DNA of 64,000 nt from Paenibacillus sambharensis (GCF_003233845.1 NZ_QKRB01000057.1:186001-250000), one strand, 5' to 3'; positions 44,445 to 54,129 are shown, counted from the first letter of the stretch. Notes: a model not told the origin generated them from the letters alone. Translations and numbers: made by a program.

Positions 44445-44612
44445 CTAGCTGCCGCGGTTCAACTCGCTGACAGCGGGTCCCGCAGGTTTTCCAAGCATTT
44501 CACGGAGCTTGCGGCTGTCGGCGGCCGGACCGGTCAGCTTGCGCAGCTGATGGCGGATTTCCCATGCCTTGCCGACCAGGCGGAGACCCTTATCATCCAG
44601 ATATTGTTTCAT
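44445..44612 (-). CDS. mciZ: Z-ring formation inhibitor MciZ
   Basis: A 55-residue frame contains KGLRLVGKAWEIRHQLRKL. The core LVGKAWEIR is identical, as I recall it, to the core of the 40-residue B. subtilis MciZ, which caps FtsZ filaments in the mother cell during sporulation. The protein here is longer by about 15 residues at the C terminus (after LREMLGKP). The ATG at 44612 is preceded by AGGGGTTG, a moderate site. It lies next to nudF, the same neighbourhood as in B. subtilis, and is divergent from it. I could not identify a convincing SigE promoter. It is absent from simple length-filtered gene calls. Confidence 0.82.
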   Translation of the reverse strand: MKQYLDDKGLRLVGKAWEIRHQLRKLTGPAADSRKLREMLGKPAGPAVSELNRGS

Positions 44613-44636
44613 CTTTTTTCAACCCCTGTCCTGTTT

Positions 44637-44645
44637 TGGTATAAT
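44637..44645 (+). promoter_or_regulatory. Extended -10 promoter of nudF
   Basis: TGGTATAAT is a consensus extended -10; the -35 region (TTTTCA at 44616-44621) is poor. The element lies in the mciZ-nudF intergenic region, 149 bp before the chosen nudF start. Confidence 0.5.
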
Positions 44646-44793
44646 GATCAATATGCGCAAGATGGACAAGTTATCCCTCGAATGCTAATTTGTTGGACAG
44701 CCAGTGTGTACGTTAATGCTAGGTGTGAACGGACAACAGACTGCCGAGGGCAATACAAGGACCGGTATTAGCCGGCAAGGAGCGAAAGATACG

Positions 44794-45363
44794 ATGACGA
44801 CATTCGGCAAATCAGAGCAGTGGCAGGAGAAAACAATCAAGACAGACCACATCTTCAACGGGCGGATGATCACCCTGCAGGTGGACACGGTGCAGCTGCC
44901 CAATGGTGAAACGGCAACACGCGAAATCGTTAAGCACCCCGGGGCTGCCGCAGTAATGGCTCTGATTGATGATAAGCTGCTGGTTGTGGAGCAGTACCGC
45001 AAGCCGCTCGAGAAATTTCAGGTTGAGCTCCCGGCAGGCAAGCTCGATCCAGGAGAGGACCCAATTCAGGCGGCTTACCGCGAGCTGGAAGAGGAGACGG
45101 GTTACAAGGCCAAGGAAGGCTCGATGAAGCTGGTCAGCGCCTTCTTCACTTCACCGGGCTTTGCCGATGAGAAGCTGTACCTGTACTTTACGGATCAGTT
45201 GGAGAAGGGCTCGCTGCAGCTGGACGAGGATGAATTTCTCGCCGTGGATGCGATCAGCTTCGAGCAGGCTCAGCAGTATATCCGTGAAGACCGGATCAGC
45301 GATGCGAAAACAATGATGGCGGTGCAGGCATGGCAGCTGTACCGGCTGACTGGAACGATCTGA
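44794..45363 (+). CDS. nudF: ADP-ribose pyrophosphatase (Nudix hydrolase)
   Basis: This 189-residue enzyme hydrolyses ADP-ribose and related nucleotide sugars. The Nudix box GKLDPGEDPIQAAYRELEEE with following TG is complete at about 82-104. ATG 44794 follows AAGGAG by eleven bases and gives the family length; the frame is open upstream to 44704. The EndoQ-type gene starts one base after the stop, so the two are coupled. Confidence 0.93.
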   Translation: MTTFGKSEQWQEKTIKTDHIFNGRMITLQVDTVQLPNGETATREIVKHPGAAAVMALIDDKLLVVEQYRKPLEKFQVELPAGKLDPGEDPIQAAYRELEEETGYKAKEGSMKLVSAFFTSPGFADEKLYLYFTDQLEKGSLQLDEDEFLAVDAISFEQAQQYIREDRISDAKTMMAVQAWQLYRLTGTI

Positions 45364-45364
45364 T

Positions 45365-46582
45365 ATGACACGGCAGCAGGGCGGAGAGCATCTTCAAACG
45401 GTCTATGCCGACATGCATATTCATATTGGCAGCACAGACCAAGGTGAACCGGTTAAGATCAGCGCGAGCCGCGGCCTTACATTCCGCAACATCGCCCATG
45501 AGGCGGCAGTCCGCAAAGGGATTCGGCTGCTCGGCGTCATAGATGCCCACTCGCCGGGTGTCCAGCGGGACATCGCCGGGCTGCTGGAGGCTGGCGAAAT
45601 GTCTGAGGTTGAAGGCGGAGGCATCGGGTATCGGGATACGACCCTGCTCCTTGGCAGTGAAATCGAGGTGAAGGAGCCTGGCAGAGGCCCGGCACATTAT
45701 CTGGTGTTCATGCCAGACTTTGATCGCATGCAAGCATGGACGGAATGGATGGGCGCTTATATGCGCAATGTCATGCTCAGCTCCCAGCGCATTTATGTAA
45801 CGGGCAGGGAACTGCAGGAGCAGGCGCTCTCCAGGGGCGGTCTGTTTATTCCCGCTCATATTTTCACTCCCCACAAGAGCTTGTATGGCAGCTGTACGAA
45901 TTCAATTCCAGAGGTGCTTGACCCGGCGGCAGTGTCTGCAGTCGAGCTTGGCTTAAGTGCGGATACGGAAATGGCGGGTTACGTAGCTGAGCTGGATGGT
46001 TACCCGTTCCTGACGAATTCGGATGCGCATTCCCTCTCCAAGATTGGCCGTGAGTATAATGAACTGCTGCTTGGCAAGCCATCATTTGCGGATTTCCGGA
46101 TGGCCCTGGAGGGCAAGGAGGGCAGGAGGATTGCCGCTAACTACGGCTTAAATCCGCGGCTTGGCAAATATCATAAGACCTACTGCCTCAATTGTGAGTC
46201 GGGTCTTGATCTGGGAGGGCAGGACCGCCAGCCGGAGCGATGCTCTCTTTGCGGCAGCACGAAGCTGGTGAGCGGAGTCATGGACCGGATTCAAGAACTG
46301 GGCAGGCTGATGGGCAGGGAGCAGCCGGCAGTAGTACATAGCGGGCGGCCGCCTTACCGGTACCAGGTTCCCCTCGAATTTGTCCCCGGAGTAGGACCGA
46401 AGCTGCTCGACCGCCTGCTGCAGCGCTTCGGTACAGAGATGGACGTGCTGCACACCGCGGGCAAGGAGGAGCTTGCTGATGAGGCAGGCCTGCAGACGGC
46501 AGGGCTTATTATTGCGGCCAGAGAAGGCCGCCTCAATCTTGAGGCTGGGGGCGGCGGCAAATACGGGAAGGTGAGGAAGTAA
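45365..46582 (+). CDS. EndoQ-family endonuclease (PHP domain plus zinc and helix-hairpin-helix)
   Basis: This 405-residue protein has an N-terminal PHP phosphoesterase domain (YADMHIHIGS, VIDAHSPG, GLFIPAHIFTPHKS, LTNSDAHS), a four-Cys zinc motif at about 276-302 (CLNC and CSLC), and a helix-hairpin-helix near 345-365 (VPGVGPKLLDRLLQRFG). This layout is that of EndoQ, which nicks DNA 5' to deaminated bases such as uracil and hypoxanthine in archaea and some Bacilli. It is translationally linked with nudF. Both may act on damaged nucleotides, though that link is inference. Confidence 0.85.
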   Translation: MTRQQGGEHLQTVYADMHIHIGSTDQGEPVKISASRGLTFRNIAHEAAVRKGIRLLGVIDAHSPGVQRDIAGLLEAGEMSEVEGGGIGYRDTTLLLGSEIEVKEPGRGPAHYLVFMPDFDRMQAWTEWMGAYMRNVMLSSQRIYVTGRELQEQALSRGGLFIPAHIFTPHKSLYGSCTNSIPEVLDPAAVSAVELGLSADTEMAGYVAELDGYPFLTNSDAHSLSKIGREYNELLLGKPSFADFRMALEGKEGRRIAANYGLNPRLGKYHKTYCLNCESGLDLGGQDRQPERCSLCGSTKLVSGVMDRIQELGRLMGREQPAVVHSGRPPYRYQVPLEFVPGVGPKLLDRLLQRFGTEMDVLHTAGKEELADEAGLQTAGLIIAAREGRLNLEAGGGGKYGKVRK

Positions 46583-46616
46583 ATTTCTTTTGGCCAGTAT
46601 GGCTATCCTGCACAGG

Positions 46617-46646
46617 GGCATACCGCTTGGACGAACGTCATACAAT
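46617..46646 (+). promoter_or_regulatory. SigE promoter of spoIIM
   Basis: GGCATACC (46617-46624) and a perfect SigE -10 CATACAAT (46639-46646) are separated by 14 bp, 36 bp before the spoIIM start. spoIIM is SigE-dependent in B. subtilis. Confidence 0.75.
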
Positions 46647-46682
46647 GTAGCAGACAGTTCGGACAAGAAGGGAGAACGGCAG

Positions 46683-47309
46683 ATGAACCCTGTACAATGG
46701 CTTCGCTCCGGCAGGGAAAGCCTGACCTTATATGTGTTTGTGATCGTGCTCTTCGTTGTGGGCGTTGTCTTCGGGACCCTGATGTTTAATGCGCTGACAC
46801 TGGAGCAGCAGGAGGTGCTGGCAGGGGAAGTCAGCCATTATGCGGAAGTGTTCAAAGCGGGAATTATGCCAGAGACTGACGGCTCGCTTCGTGAGCGGGC
46901 ATTCTTCTATGGCAAGTGGCTGCTGCTGATCTGGCTGCTCGGTATAACGGTCGTCGGACTGCCTGTCATACTCGCGCTGGATTTCATGAAGGGCGTGCTA
47001 ATCGGGTTCTCTGTAGGTGCCCTGATCAGCCAGCATGAATGGAAGGGGCTGCTGTTCGCGCTTGCCTCGATCGCGCCGCCAAATCTTATCGTCATTCCCG
47101 CGCTTGTGATGGCGAGCGTATCAGGGCTAACCTTCTCGCTTTATGTGATCAGGCAGAGGCTGATCGGCAAGGGAGGCGACCTTGTACAGCCGCTGCTGTC
47201 GCATACTGCCGCTTCGCTGCTGCTGCTTCTGGTTCTGTGGGGCGCAGCGCTTGTGGAAGTCTATTTGTCTCCGCATATTATTGCTTGGGCGGCTCCCTAT
47301 CTGGTCTAG
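46683..47309 (+). CDS. spoIIM: Stage II sporulation protein M
   Basis: This 208-residue membrane protein has five predicted helices and works with SpoIID and SpoIIP in peptidoglycan remodelling during engulfment. The region GLPVILALDFMKGVLIGFSVGALI and the later PPNLIVIPALVMAS are typical. ATG 46683 follows AAGGGAGAACG. The fur gene follows after its own promoter. Confidence 0.94.
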   Translation: MNPVQWLRSGRESLTLYVFVIVLFVVGVVFGTLMFNALTLEQQEVLAGEVSHYAEVFKAGIMPETDGSLRERAFFYGKWLLLIWLLGITVVGLPVILALDFMKGVLIGFSVGALISQHEWKGLLFALASIAPPNLIVIPALVMASVSGLTFSLYVIRQRLIGKGGDLVQPLLSHTAASLLLLLVLWGAALVEVYLSPHIIAWAAPYLV

Positions 47310-47339
47310 GGGCCGTCCTCCTATTTTCTAGTAAAAGGT

Positions 47340-47369
47340 TTGACTTTCCCGGCTGTTAGCCCCTATAAT
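47340..47369 (+). promoter_or_regulatory. SigA promoter of fur
   Basis: TTGACT (47340-47345) and TATAAT (47364-47369) are separated by 18 bp, 50 bp before the fur start. Confidence 0.75.
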
Positions 47370-47419
47370 GAAAGCAACTGTCTGGCATAACGGTGCATGG
47401 AAGCGCGGAGGGAATAATT

Positions 47420-47878
47420 ATGGAAGCCCGTATCGAGAAAATCAAACAGCAGCTTCAGTCGCAGGGCTACAAGCTAACCCCGCAGCGGGAAGCAACCGTA
47501 CGTGTGCTGCTCGAGAACGAAGAGGATCATTTAAGTGCGGAGGACGTCTTCATGCTGGTGAAGGAGAAAGCACCGGAAATCGGCTTGGCGACGGTCTATC
47601 GGACTCTGGAGCTGTTAAGTGAGCTTCATGTCGTAGAGAAGCTTAACTTCGGCGACGGCGTGGCCCGTTACGATCTTCGTACCGACAGCAACAAGCATCA
47701 TCATCATCATTTGATTTGTGTGCAGTGCGGTGCAATGGATGAAATTATGGATGATTGGCTTGGTCCGCTGGAAGAACGGCTGGAACAGGAATATGGTTTT
47801 CAAGTCATTGATCATCGGCTTGACTTCCATGGAATTTGCAGCCGCTGCAGGGACAAGAATAATCAACCGGGTAGCTGA
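47420..47878 (+). CDS. fur: Fur family iron-responsive repressor
   Basis: This 152-residue regulator has a winged-helix domain (LATVYRTLELLSE) and a C-terminal metal and dimer domain. The His cluster HHHHH at 93-97 precedes CVQC (Cys100/103), and CSRC (Cys140/143) completes the structural zinc site. Location between spoIIM and the xerD region matches fur in B. subtilis, which favours Fur over Zur or PerR. ATG 47420 follows GCGGAGGG. Confidence 0.9.
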   Translation: MEARIEKIKQQLQSQGYKLTPQREATVRVLLENEEDHLSAEDVFMLVKEKAPEIGLATVYRTLELLSELHVVEKLNFGDGVARYDLRTDSNKHHHHHLICVQCGAMDEIMDDWLGPLEERLEQEYGFQVIDHRLDFHGICSRCRDKNNQPGS

Positions 47879-47908
47879 GAAGTTATTATAAGAAGTGTCA
47901 TTTGATAG

Positions 47909-47956
47909 ACTCCTGGGAGTGACCGGCATGTTGCCGGTACACTCCCAGGAGTTTTT
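47909..47956 (+). terminator. Terminator after fur
   Basis: ACTCCTGGGAGTG pairs perfectly with CACTCCCAGGAGT, capped by an inner ACCGGCA/TGCCGGT helix and followed by TTTT. Confidence 0.92.
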
Positions 47957-47978
47957 GCTTGCAGCGTCCGAATCCGCT

Positions 47979-49235
47979 TCATCGTTTGCCCTGCTGAATG
48001 AACAGTGTTGGAGTGGGACGATTACGGCCGCCGAAGGGCTTTCGGATCAGCTGGCGGCAGGCTTGACCTTGGCTCCCTGGGCGCTGTACAACCCGGTTGG
48101 CAGCGGCCCTGGCCCGCATAAGAGCGTCGGCGGTCTGAAGCAGGCCCGCGCCCTGTGCCCGAACGTTGAAGCCAAGCTTCTTGGCGCTGATACCAAAGGC
48201 TCTGCTTATTTGATGAGGCAGCAATCTTGGCATTCTTGCAAGCAGAAGAGCGGCGCCGCCAGCCGCATGGGGGGCTGCCATGCTGGTGCCCGACATTGTC
48301 TTATAGCCGCCGCGGAGCCATGTGGAGCGTATATTTAAGCCTGGAGCCGCGCATGCCAGCCCGCTTCCCCGGCTGCTGAAGCCGGCAATCTTGCCTTTCT
48401 TCGTGGAGGCGGCTACGGCAAGGACGCCCGCATATCTGGCCGGTGCATCCAGGCTCTCCGCAGACTTGCCCTCATTTCCTGCCGAGGAGATAATGACTAT
48501 ACCATGCCGGAGGGCCCGGCGCACGGCTTCCCGAAGAGCCTGGCTGTCTTCTCCGGGAGGCAGACCGAGGCTAAGGTTCATTACCTGCACCCGGTTGCGG
48601 ATACACCAGTCTATTCCTTCCACAATATCGGATACATATCCGCTCCCTGACTCATCCAGTACTTTAACGGCATATAGAGAGATTCGGGGAGCCATTCCCT
48701 TTAGCCGTTTGAATCCGGTCCCTGCCGCTATACCGGCCACATGCGTACCGTGGCCGTTGTCATCCCGGTAGGAACGGCCGTTGATCGTGTTGATCCCGCC
48801 CGCTATCTTAAGGTCGGGATGAGCGGCAATCCCCGTATCCAGGACGGCCAAGCGTATCCCGCTGCCTCGTGTGAGCGGCCATACCAGTGGAGCCTGAACC
48901 TGCTGGATATTCCAGGGGGCCCGGCCCGTATTACCGGAAGCACGGATGGATGGCGTCTTCCTGCGCAAGCTGTGAGCCCTTGCTTTTACATCCTTCTCGA
49001 CATACCTGATACCGGTGTGCCGGGCTATCTCACGCAAGCTTCTCCGCTTATCGATTGTGAGGCTGAATATTCCTTGTTCGTCCAGCTGCTTGTGAGGTCG
49101 GTAACCGGCAGTTCTCAGCTCACGCAGGCAGGTTCTGTAGCTGCGCAGGCTCTTGAAGGCAAACAGCCTGCGTTCCCCATGCCGGTTCCTGCTCCGGCAT
49201 GCACAGCTGCTGATAAGTTGACTTAATGAATTCAT
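47979..49235 (-). CDS. Subtilisin family serine peptidase without recognisable signal peptide
   Basis: This 418-residue protein has an N-terminal propeptide-like region (about 25-86, ending IRYVEKDVKARA) and a complete S8 domain: Asp133 (VLDTGI), His162 (DNGHGTHVAG), oxyanion Asn253 and Ser318 (GTSMAAPHAAG). The first 24 residues are polar and basic (CACRSRNRHGERR) with no hydrophobic core, so it lacks a standard secretion signal. It may act inside the cell or be released on lysis. ATG 49235 follows GGAGGGG. The protein is rich in Arg. It stands alone between fur and ald; target unknown. Confidence 0.88.
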   Translation of the reverse strand: MNSLSQLISSCACRSRNRHGERRLFAFKSLRSYRTCLRELRTAGYRPHKQLDEQGIFSLTIDKRRSLREIARHTGIRYVEKDVKARAHSLRRKTPSIRASGNTGRAPWNIQQVQAPLVWPLTRGSGIRLAVLDTGIAAHPDLKIAGGINTINGRSYRDDNGHGTHVAGIAAGTGFKRLKGMAPRISLYAVKVLDESGSGYVSDIVEGIDWCIRNRVQVMNLSLGLPPGEDSQALREAVRRALRHGIVIISSAGNEGKSAESLDAPARYAGVLAVAASTKKGKIAGFSSRGSGLACAAPGLNIRSTWLRGGYKTMSGTSMAAPHAAGGAALLLARMPRLLPHQISRAFGISAKKLGFNVRAQGAGLLQTADALMRARAAANRVVQRPGSQGQACRQLIRKPFGGRNRPTPTLFIQQGKR

Positions 49236-49391
49236 CGTTTCCCCTCCACAATTCCGGTCTAATGACATAGTATGTAGGCAGATGTGCAGCGAACCTGGGC
49301 CAATTTACCGCAGCGCACATAATTGGGTGATGCTCTGGCAAAGGTATCCATATGAGGTTTTCACAGGAAGACATTTAAGGAGGAAATGATC

Positions 49392-50525
49392 ATGCGGATA
49401 GGTGTTCCAAAGGAAATAAAATCCAGCGAGTACAGAGTAGCCTTGACGCCCGCAGGCGTAACGGCTTTACGTCATGCAGGCCATGAAGTATTGATCCAGG
49501 CAGGAGCAGGGGATGGCAGCGGGTTTGAGGATGAGGCCTATATTGAAGAAGGCGCATTGATTATTCCGGAAGCCTCCGAGGTATGGAAGCAGGCGGATAT
49601 GATTATGAAGGTCAAGGAGCCGCTTGCTGAGGAGTATGCTTATTTCAGACCCGGGCAGCTGCTGTTTACTTATCTGCATCTGGCAGCCGAGCCGGCGTTA
49701 ACGAAGGCTCTAACCGATAACCGGGTCACAGCGGTCGCTTACGAGACGATCCAGCTTGATAATGGCGGGCTTCCGCTGCTGACTCCGATGAGTGAGGTTG
49801 CGGGCAGGATGGCAGTACAGGTCGGAGCCAGATTCCTGGAGGCTTTCCATGGGGGAAGGGGCATTCTGCTGGGCGGTGTGCCGGGCGTTCCGCCCGCTGA
49901 GGTTATCGTACTCGGTGGTGGCATCGTCGGCTTGAATGCGGCCCGCATGGCGCTCGGCATGGGAGCCAGTGTCGTTATACTCGAGAGAAGCCCGGACCGG
50001 ATGCGCTATATCGATGATATTTTCGGCGGAACCATCCATACCCTGATGTCTAACAGCTATAATATAGCTAATGCAGTCCGGAAGGCTGATCTGCTCGTTG
50101 GCGCGGTGCTGATCCCGGGTGCGCGTGCCCCTCATCTGGTTACCGAGGAGATGGTCAAGACAATGAAGAAGGGAGCGGTCATTGTAGATGTTGCAGTTGA
50201 CCAGGGCGGCACGATTGAGACAATCGACCGGGTTACCACGCACAAGGACCCAGTCTACGAGAAACATGGGGTGCTGCATTATGCAGTAGCCAACATGCCG
50301 GGGGCCGTTCCGCGGACATCTACACTCGCATTAACCAACGTTACCCTTCCTTATGCTCTTGAACTGGCAACCAAGGGCTTCCACCGTGCGGTGCAGGATA
50401 ATGTTCCGCTGCGCAAGGGCGTTAACACGTATCAAGGCTATATTACACATCCCGGGGTGGCCGAAGCGGCAGGAGCCGGCTATGTGCCGGTAGAGAATCT
50501 TCTTGCTAACGGCGGTGCCAGCTGA
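49392..50525 (+). CDS. ald: Alanine dehydrogenase
   Basis: This 377-residue NAD enzyme interconverts alanine and pyruvate plus ammonia. The N terminus [26 protein letters not shown], the His in LHLAAEP, and the NAD fold [17 protein letters not shown] are complete. I chose ATG 49392 because AGGAGG lies eight bases upstream; ATG 49386 is too close. In B. subtilis Ald is needed for sporulation as an energy source from alanine. Confidence 0.96.
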   Translation: MRIGVPKEIKSSEYRVALTPAGVTALRHAGHEVLIQAGAGDGSGFEDEAYIEEGALIIPEASEVWKQADMIMKVKEPLAEEYAYFRPGQLLFTYLHLAAEPALTKALTDNRVTAVAYETIQLDNGGLPLLTPMSEVAGRMAVQVGARFLEAFHGGRGILLGGVPGVPPAEVIVLGGGIVGLNAARMALGMGASVVILERSPDRMRYIDDIFGGTIHTLMSNSYNIANAVRKADLLVGAVLIPGARAPHLVTEEMVKTMKKGAVIVDVAVDQGGTIETIDRVTTHKDPVYEKHGVLHYAVANMPGAVPRTSTLALTNVTLPYALELATKGFHRAVQDNVPLRKGVNTYQGYITHPGVAEAAGAGYVPVENLLANGGAS

Positions 50526-50665
50526 GAGCTGGACTCAGCGGAACGGTCAGCTTCATCATGATAAATGGTCAGCCGCTGGTACAACTGCACCGCATAACGA
50601 GCCGGGCATCCACATATGGTGGGATAAGGACGAACCGTCCCATCACTGATGCTGGGGGAATTGCT

Positions 50666-50899
50666 ATGGTAGTATCACTGCGTAAGGTTGTCAGGCGGCT
50701 GTTCTTTGTTTTCTCACTTATGCTTCTCACACTGCTTCTGTATTTCACACTCCGGCTTGTGACCGAATGGGTGCATACACCTGAGCCCTATGCCGTACCG
50801 CAGGGCAGTGCCGTCAAGGTATTCGGAGACCGGACTGGATCGGTGTCGGAATTCAGCTTTCGTGAAAGGCTCTGGTGGTTCTACTGGATCGGTGAGTAG
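50666..50899 (+). CDS. yqzK: DUF4227 membrane protein YqzK
   Basis: This 77-residue protein has one membrane helix (about 9-29) followed by a short extracytoplasmic part ending FRERLWWFYWIGE. It matches YqzK, located just before xerD in B. subtilis; function unknown. ATG 50666 is preceded by GGGGGAATT. The 140 bp upstream hold nothing I can identify. Confidence 0.8.
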   Translation: MVVSLRKVVRRLFFVFSLMLLTLLLYFTLRLVTEWVHTPEPYAVPQGSAVKVFGDRTGSVSEFSFRERLWWFYWIGE

Positions 50900-51001
50900 G
50901 CCAGTCATAAATATTGACTTCAATCGGCAGGATATTACAGGCGGCGTGTTGAATTATGAGAGGATAAAGGACAGAGAGATTGCATCAGAAAGGATGTCTT
51001 C

Positions 51002-51895
51002 ATGAAGGAACAGCTGCAGCCATTTGTCCGTTATCTGTCTGAGGAACGCGGCTTGTCGCGTTCGACAATTGAATCATACGAACGGGATTTGTCGATGTTC
51101 TTCGAGTATGCTGCCGAGGATGGCCTTATCCTGCCCGATCATGTGCGCAAGCATCATATAGCGAAGTATCTGCTGCATCTGAAGCAGTCGGGCCGTGCGG
51201 TGGCGACGCTGTCCAGGACCGTGTCCTCAATCCGCGCGTTCTTCAAATTCCTCGTGCTTACGCAGGTACTGACGAGTGATCCGGCCGTTCACATGGAAAC
51301 CCCCAAGCAGGAGAAGCGCCTGCCAAGCGTAATATCGATAGCGGATATCGGGAGACTGCTGGACGCTCCGGGTCCGGAAACGGCTGGGGGTGTCCGGGAC
51401 AAGGCCATGCTTGAGCTCTTGTACGCTACCGGAATCCGGGTCAGCGAGCTGATCGCACTGGACATAAGCGATGTCAACCTTGATATGGGCTTTGTCCGCT
51501 GCATGGGGGCCTCCGGCAAGGAACGGATCATTCCGCTCGGCAAGGTAGCATCAAGCTCAATGAACGAGTACATCGCTGCTGCGCGCAGCAGGTTTGCCAA
51601 GCCTGGACGGGAGGAAAGCGCACTGTTCCTTAACCACTTGGGGACACGCATGACGAGGCAGGGATTCTGGAAAATCATTAAGAAATACGCCCGGGAAAGC
51701 GGCATCGAACAGGAAATAACGCCGCATACGCTGCGTCATTCCTTCGCAGCCCATTTGGTTGAGAATGGTGCAGATTTGCGTGTTGTTCAGGAAATGCTCG
51801 GACATGCGGATATTTCGACGACGCAGATTTATTCCCAGGTTACGCGTTCGCGAATGAAGGATGTGTACGACCAGACTCATCCGCGGGCGAAGTAG
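51002..51895 (+). CDS. xerD: Site-specific tyrosine recombinase XerD
   Basis: This 297-residue recombinase resolves chromosome dimers at dif together with XerC. Catalytic residues are Arg146, Lys173, His242, Arg245, His268 and nucleophile Tyr277 ([14 protein letters not shown]). The N-terminal core-binding domain spans about 1-95. ATG 51002 follows GAAAGGATG. It is placed before deoB exactly as ripX in B. subtilis. Not associated with an integrated element. Confidence 0.95.
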   Translation: MKEQLQPFVRYLSEERGLSRSTIESYERDLSMFFEYAAEDGLILPDHVRKHHIAKYLLHLKQSGRAVATLSRTVSSIRAFFKFLVLTQVLTSDPAVHMETPKQEKRLPSVISIADIGRLLDAPGPETAGGVRDKAMLELLYATGIRVSELIALDISDVNLDMGFVRCMGASGKERIIPLGKVASSSMNEYIAAARSRFAKPGREESALFLNHLGTRMTRQGFWKIIKKYARESGIEQEITPHTLRHSFAAHLVENGADLRVVQEMLGHADISTTQIYSQVTRSRMKDVYDQTHPRAK

Positions 51896-51927
51896 CGATT
51901 GGAGAACACAAGGTTGGAGTGAAGGCA

Positions 51928-53109
51928 ATGCAATTTAAACGTATGACCGTAATTGTTCTTGATAGTGTGGGGATTGGCGAGCTTCCGGATGCTCCGTCCT
52001 TCGGTGATGCCGGTGCGCACACGCTGGGACATATAGCAGAGCAGGTAAGCGGTTTTGATCTGCCTAATCTGCGCAAGCTTGGCCTTGGGAATATCGCCCC
52101 GATCGGCGATTGGAATCCTGCTGCAGAGCCGCTTGCTGCATACGGCAGGATGGCGGAGGTTTCTGTGGGCAAGGATACCATGACTGGGCACTGGGAGCTG
52201 GCGGGCCTCCGGATCAATGTACCGTTCCGCACCTTTCCGGACGGGTTCCCTGCCGAGCTGCTGAGTATCTTTGAGGAGAGAACAGGCCGCAAGGTAATCG
52301 GCAACAAACCGGCTAGCGGTACGGAAATTCTGGATGAGCTGGGCCGCCGGCAGATGGAAACAGGGGAATGGATTGTGTACACATCTGCTGACAGCGTGTT
52401 CCAGATTGCGGCACATGAGGAAATCATTCCGCTTGAGGAGCTTTACCGGGCCTGCGAGATTGCCAGAGAGCTGACGCTTGAAGAGCCGTACGCGGTCGGA
52501 AGGGTCATAGCAAGACCTTATGTGGGCGAACCCGGTTCGTTTAAGCGAACCTCCAACCGCCATGACTATGCTGTCTCGCCTCCGTCTCCGACTGTGCTGA
52601 ACGCGCTGCAGGACGGTGGTTTTGATGTGTGGTCCGTCGGCAAAATCAACGATATATTCAGCGGAGAAGGTATTACTGCCTCTTATCCGACGAAGAGCAA
52701 TGCCGATGGCATTGAACGGACAATTGAACTGATGGACAAGTCCTTCAGCGGCCTTCTCTTCACGAATCTGGTTGATTTCGACTCGCTGTTCGGACACCGC
52801 AGAGACCCGGCAGGCTACGCGGGAGCTCTGAAGGAGTTCGATCAGGAGCTGCCCCGGCTGCTGGAGCGGGTGACGGAGGATGACCTGCTGATCATAACGG
52901 CGGATCACGGCAACGACCCGGTGCACGCAGGTACAGATCATACACGGGAGTATGTACCGCTGTTGGCTTATAATCCCCGCTTGAAGAATGTCCGGCTGGG
53001 CGTGCGAGAGACCTTCTCGGATGTCGCTGCAACCATTGCCGCCAATTTTGGGGTGGCAGGAACCGGTAATGGCCGGAGCTTCCTGTCTGAATTAACGAAT
53101 CCAAGCTGA
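51928..53109 (+). CDS. deoB: Phosphopentomutase
   Basis: This 393-residue enzyme moves phosphate between C1 and C5 of ribose and deoxyribose. The alkaline-phosphatase-type metal sites are in [46 protein letters not shown] and [14 protein letters not shown]-like [15 protein letters not shown] 51928 follows TTGGAGTGAAGG. It leads into punA and pdp, a nucleoside salvage block. Confidence 0.95.
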   Translation: MQFKRMTVIVLDSVGIGELPDAPSFGDAGAHTLGHIAEQVSGFDLPNLRKLGLGNIAPIGDWNPAAEPLAAYGRMAEVSVGKDTMTGHWELAGLRINVPFRTFPDGFPAELLSIFEERTGRKVIGNKPASGTEILDELGRRQMETGEWIVYTSADSVFQIAAHEEIIPLEELYRACEIARELTLEEPYAVGRVIARPYVGEPGSFKRTSNRHDYAVSPPSPTVLNALQDGGFDVWSVGKINDIFSGEGITASYPTKSNADGIERTIELMDKSFSGLLFTNLVDFDSLFGHRRDPAGYAGALKEFDQELPRLLERVTEDDLLIITADHGNDPVHAGTDHTREYVPLLAYNPRLKNVRLGVRETFSDVAATIAANFGVAGTGNGRSFLSELTNPS

Positions 53110-53226
53110 TGGTTTAGGCCTGCCAAGGAGATAGGATACTATTCGATGCGGAAACATGTGGCTGGCAATCGTCAGACTTGATAGACAGCTTTACATAGAC
53201 ATAGAAGAGATATGGAGGAACAGAGC

Positions 53227-54054
53227 ATGACTGAGATAAAAGCAGCAGTTCAAATTAAAGAAGCAGCGGATTATATCCGCTCACGTACTACGGTTAAACC
53301 GGAGATTGGTCTCATTATGGGCTCTGGTCTTGGCGTGCTGGGCGACCATGTGACCGATGCGGTCACCATCGCTTACGAGGATATTCCGCATTTTCCTGTA
53401 TCAACAGTAGAAGGACATGCCGGTGAACTGCTGATTGGAAAGCTGGCCGACCGGCCAGTGGTCATGATGCGCGGGCGCTTCCACATGTATGAAGGCTATG
53501 GCCCGGAGCTCACCGCATTTCCTGTGCGCGTGATGAAGGCGCTGGGGGCTGACAAGCTGATCGTCACCAATGCAGCGGGCGGAGTCAATACTGGATTTGA
53601 GCCGGGTGATCTGATGCTGATATCGGACCACCTGAACCTGACTGGCCGCAATCCTCTCATCGGAGCGAATGACGACGAGCTGGGGGTAAGATTCCCTGAT
53701 ATGTCCGAGTGCTACAGCCGCAAGTTCCGTGCGCTGGCAAGAGAGACAGCGGAAGCACAAGGCTTTGGTGTGCGTGAAGGTGTCTATGTAGGATTGCTTG
53801 GTCCGTCGTACGAAACGCCAGCGGAAATCCGGATGCTCCGGACACTTGGAGCCGATGCGGTCGGAATGTCAACCGTCTCAGAGGTAATTGCAGCCCGTCA
53901 TGCGGGCATCGAAGTGCTGGGTATTTCATGTATCAGCAACATGGCAGCCGGCATTTTGGACCAGCCGCTGTCTCACGAAGAGGTTATGGAGACGACCGAA
54001 CGCGTAAAATCTCGGTTTTTGGGACTCGTGCTCGGTGTTATTCCGGCCCTTTAG
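53227..54054 (+). CDS. punA: Purine-nucleoside phosphorylase
   Basis: This 275-residue enzyme splits purine nucleosides with phosphate. The phosphate site GLIMGSGLGVLGD, the VEGHAGELL segment, and the base-site region TNAAGGVNTGFEPGD are typical of trimeric PNP (PupG). ATG 53227 follows ATGGAGGAAC. It follows deoB after 117 bp with no terminator visible. Confidence 0.95.
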   Translation: MTEIKAAVQIKEAADYIRSRTTVKPEIGLIMGSGLGVLGDHVTDAVTIAYEDIPHFPVSTVEGHAGELLIGKLADRPVVMMRGRFHMYEGYGPELTAFPVRVMKALGADKLIVTNAAGGVNTGFEPGDLMLISDHLNLTGRNPLIGANDDELGVRFPDMSECYSRKFRALARETAEAQGFGVREGVYVGLLGPSYETPAEIRMLRTLGADAVGMSTVSEVIAARHAGIEVLGISCISNMAAGILDQPLSHEEVMETTERVKSRFLGLVLGVIPAL

Positions 54055-54123
54055 TCGCAATTTGTAAATAAATTGTTACGTTAGGCTCGACTCATTGTGA
54101 CATCCTTTGTCCAGCAACCGTCG

Positions 54124-54129
54124 TATAAT
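54124..54129 (+). promoter_or_regulatory. Consensus -10 before the Spo0E-like gene
   Basis: TATAAT lies 42 bp before the Spo0E-like gene; no good -35 is at the standard distance. The upstream gap also contains TTGTGACA, which is too far away at 23 bp. Confidence 0.4.

Noticed and set aside
51002-51895. Tyrosine recombinase as a sign of an integrated mobile element
   Set aside because: It is XerD at its conserved chromosomal site between yqzK and deoB, with no flanking repeats or phage genes.
51877-52941. Long minus-strand frame of 354 codons opposite deoB
   Set aside because: It is fully antisense to a clear phosphopentomutase gene and has no recognisable domain or ribosome site.
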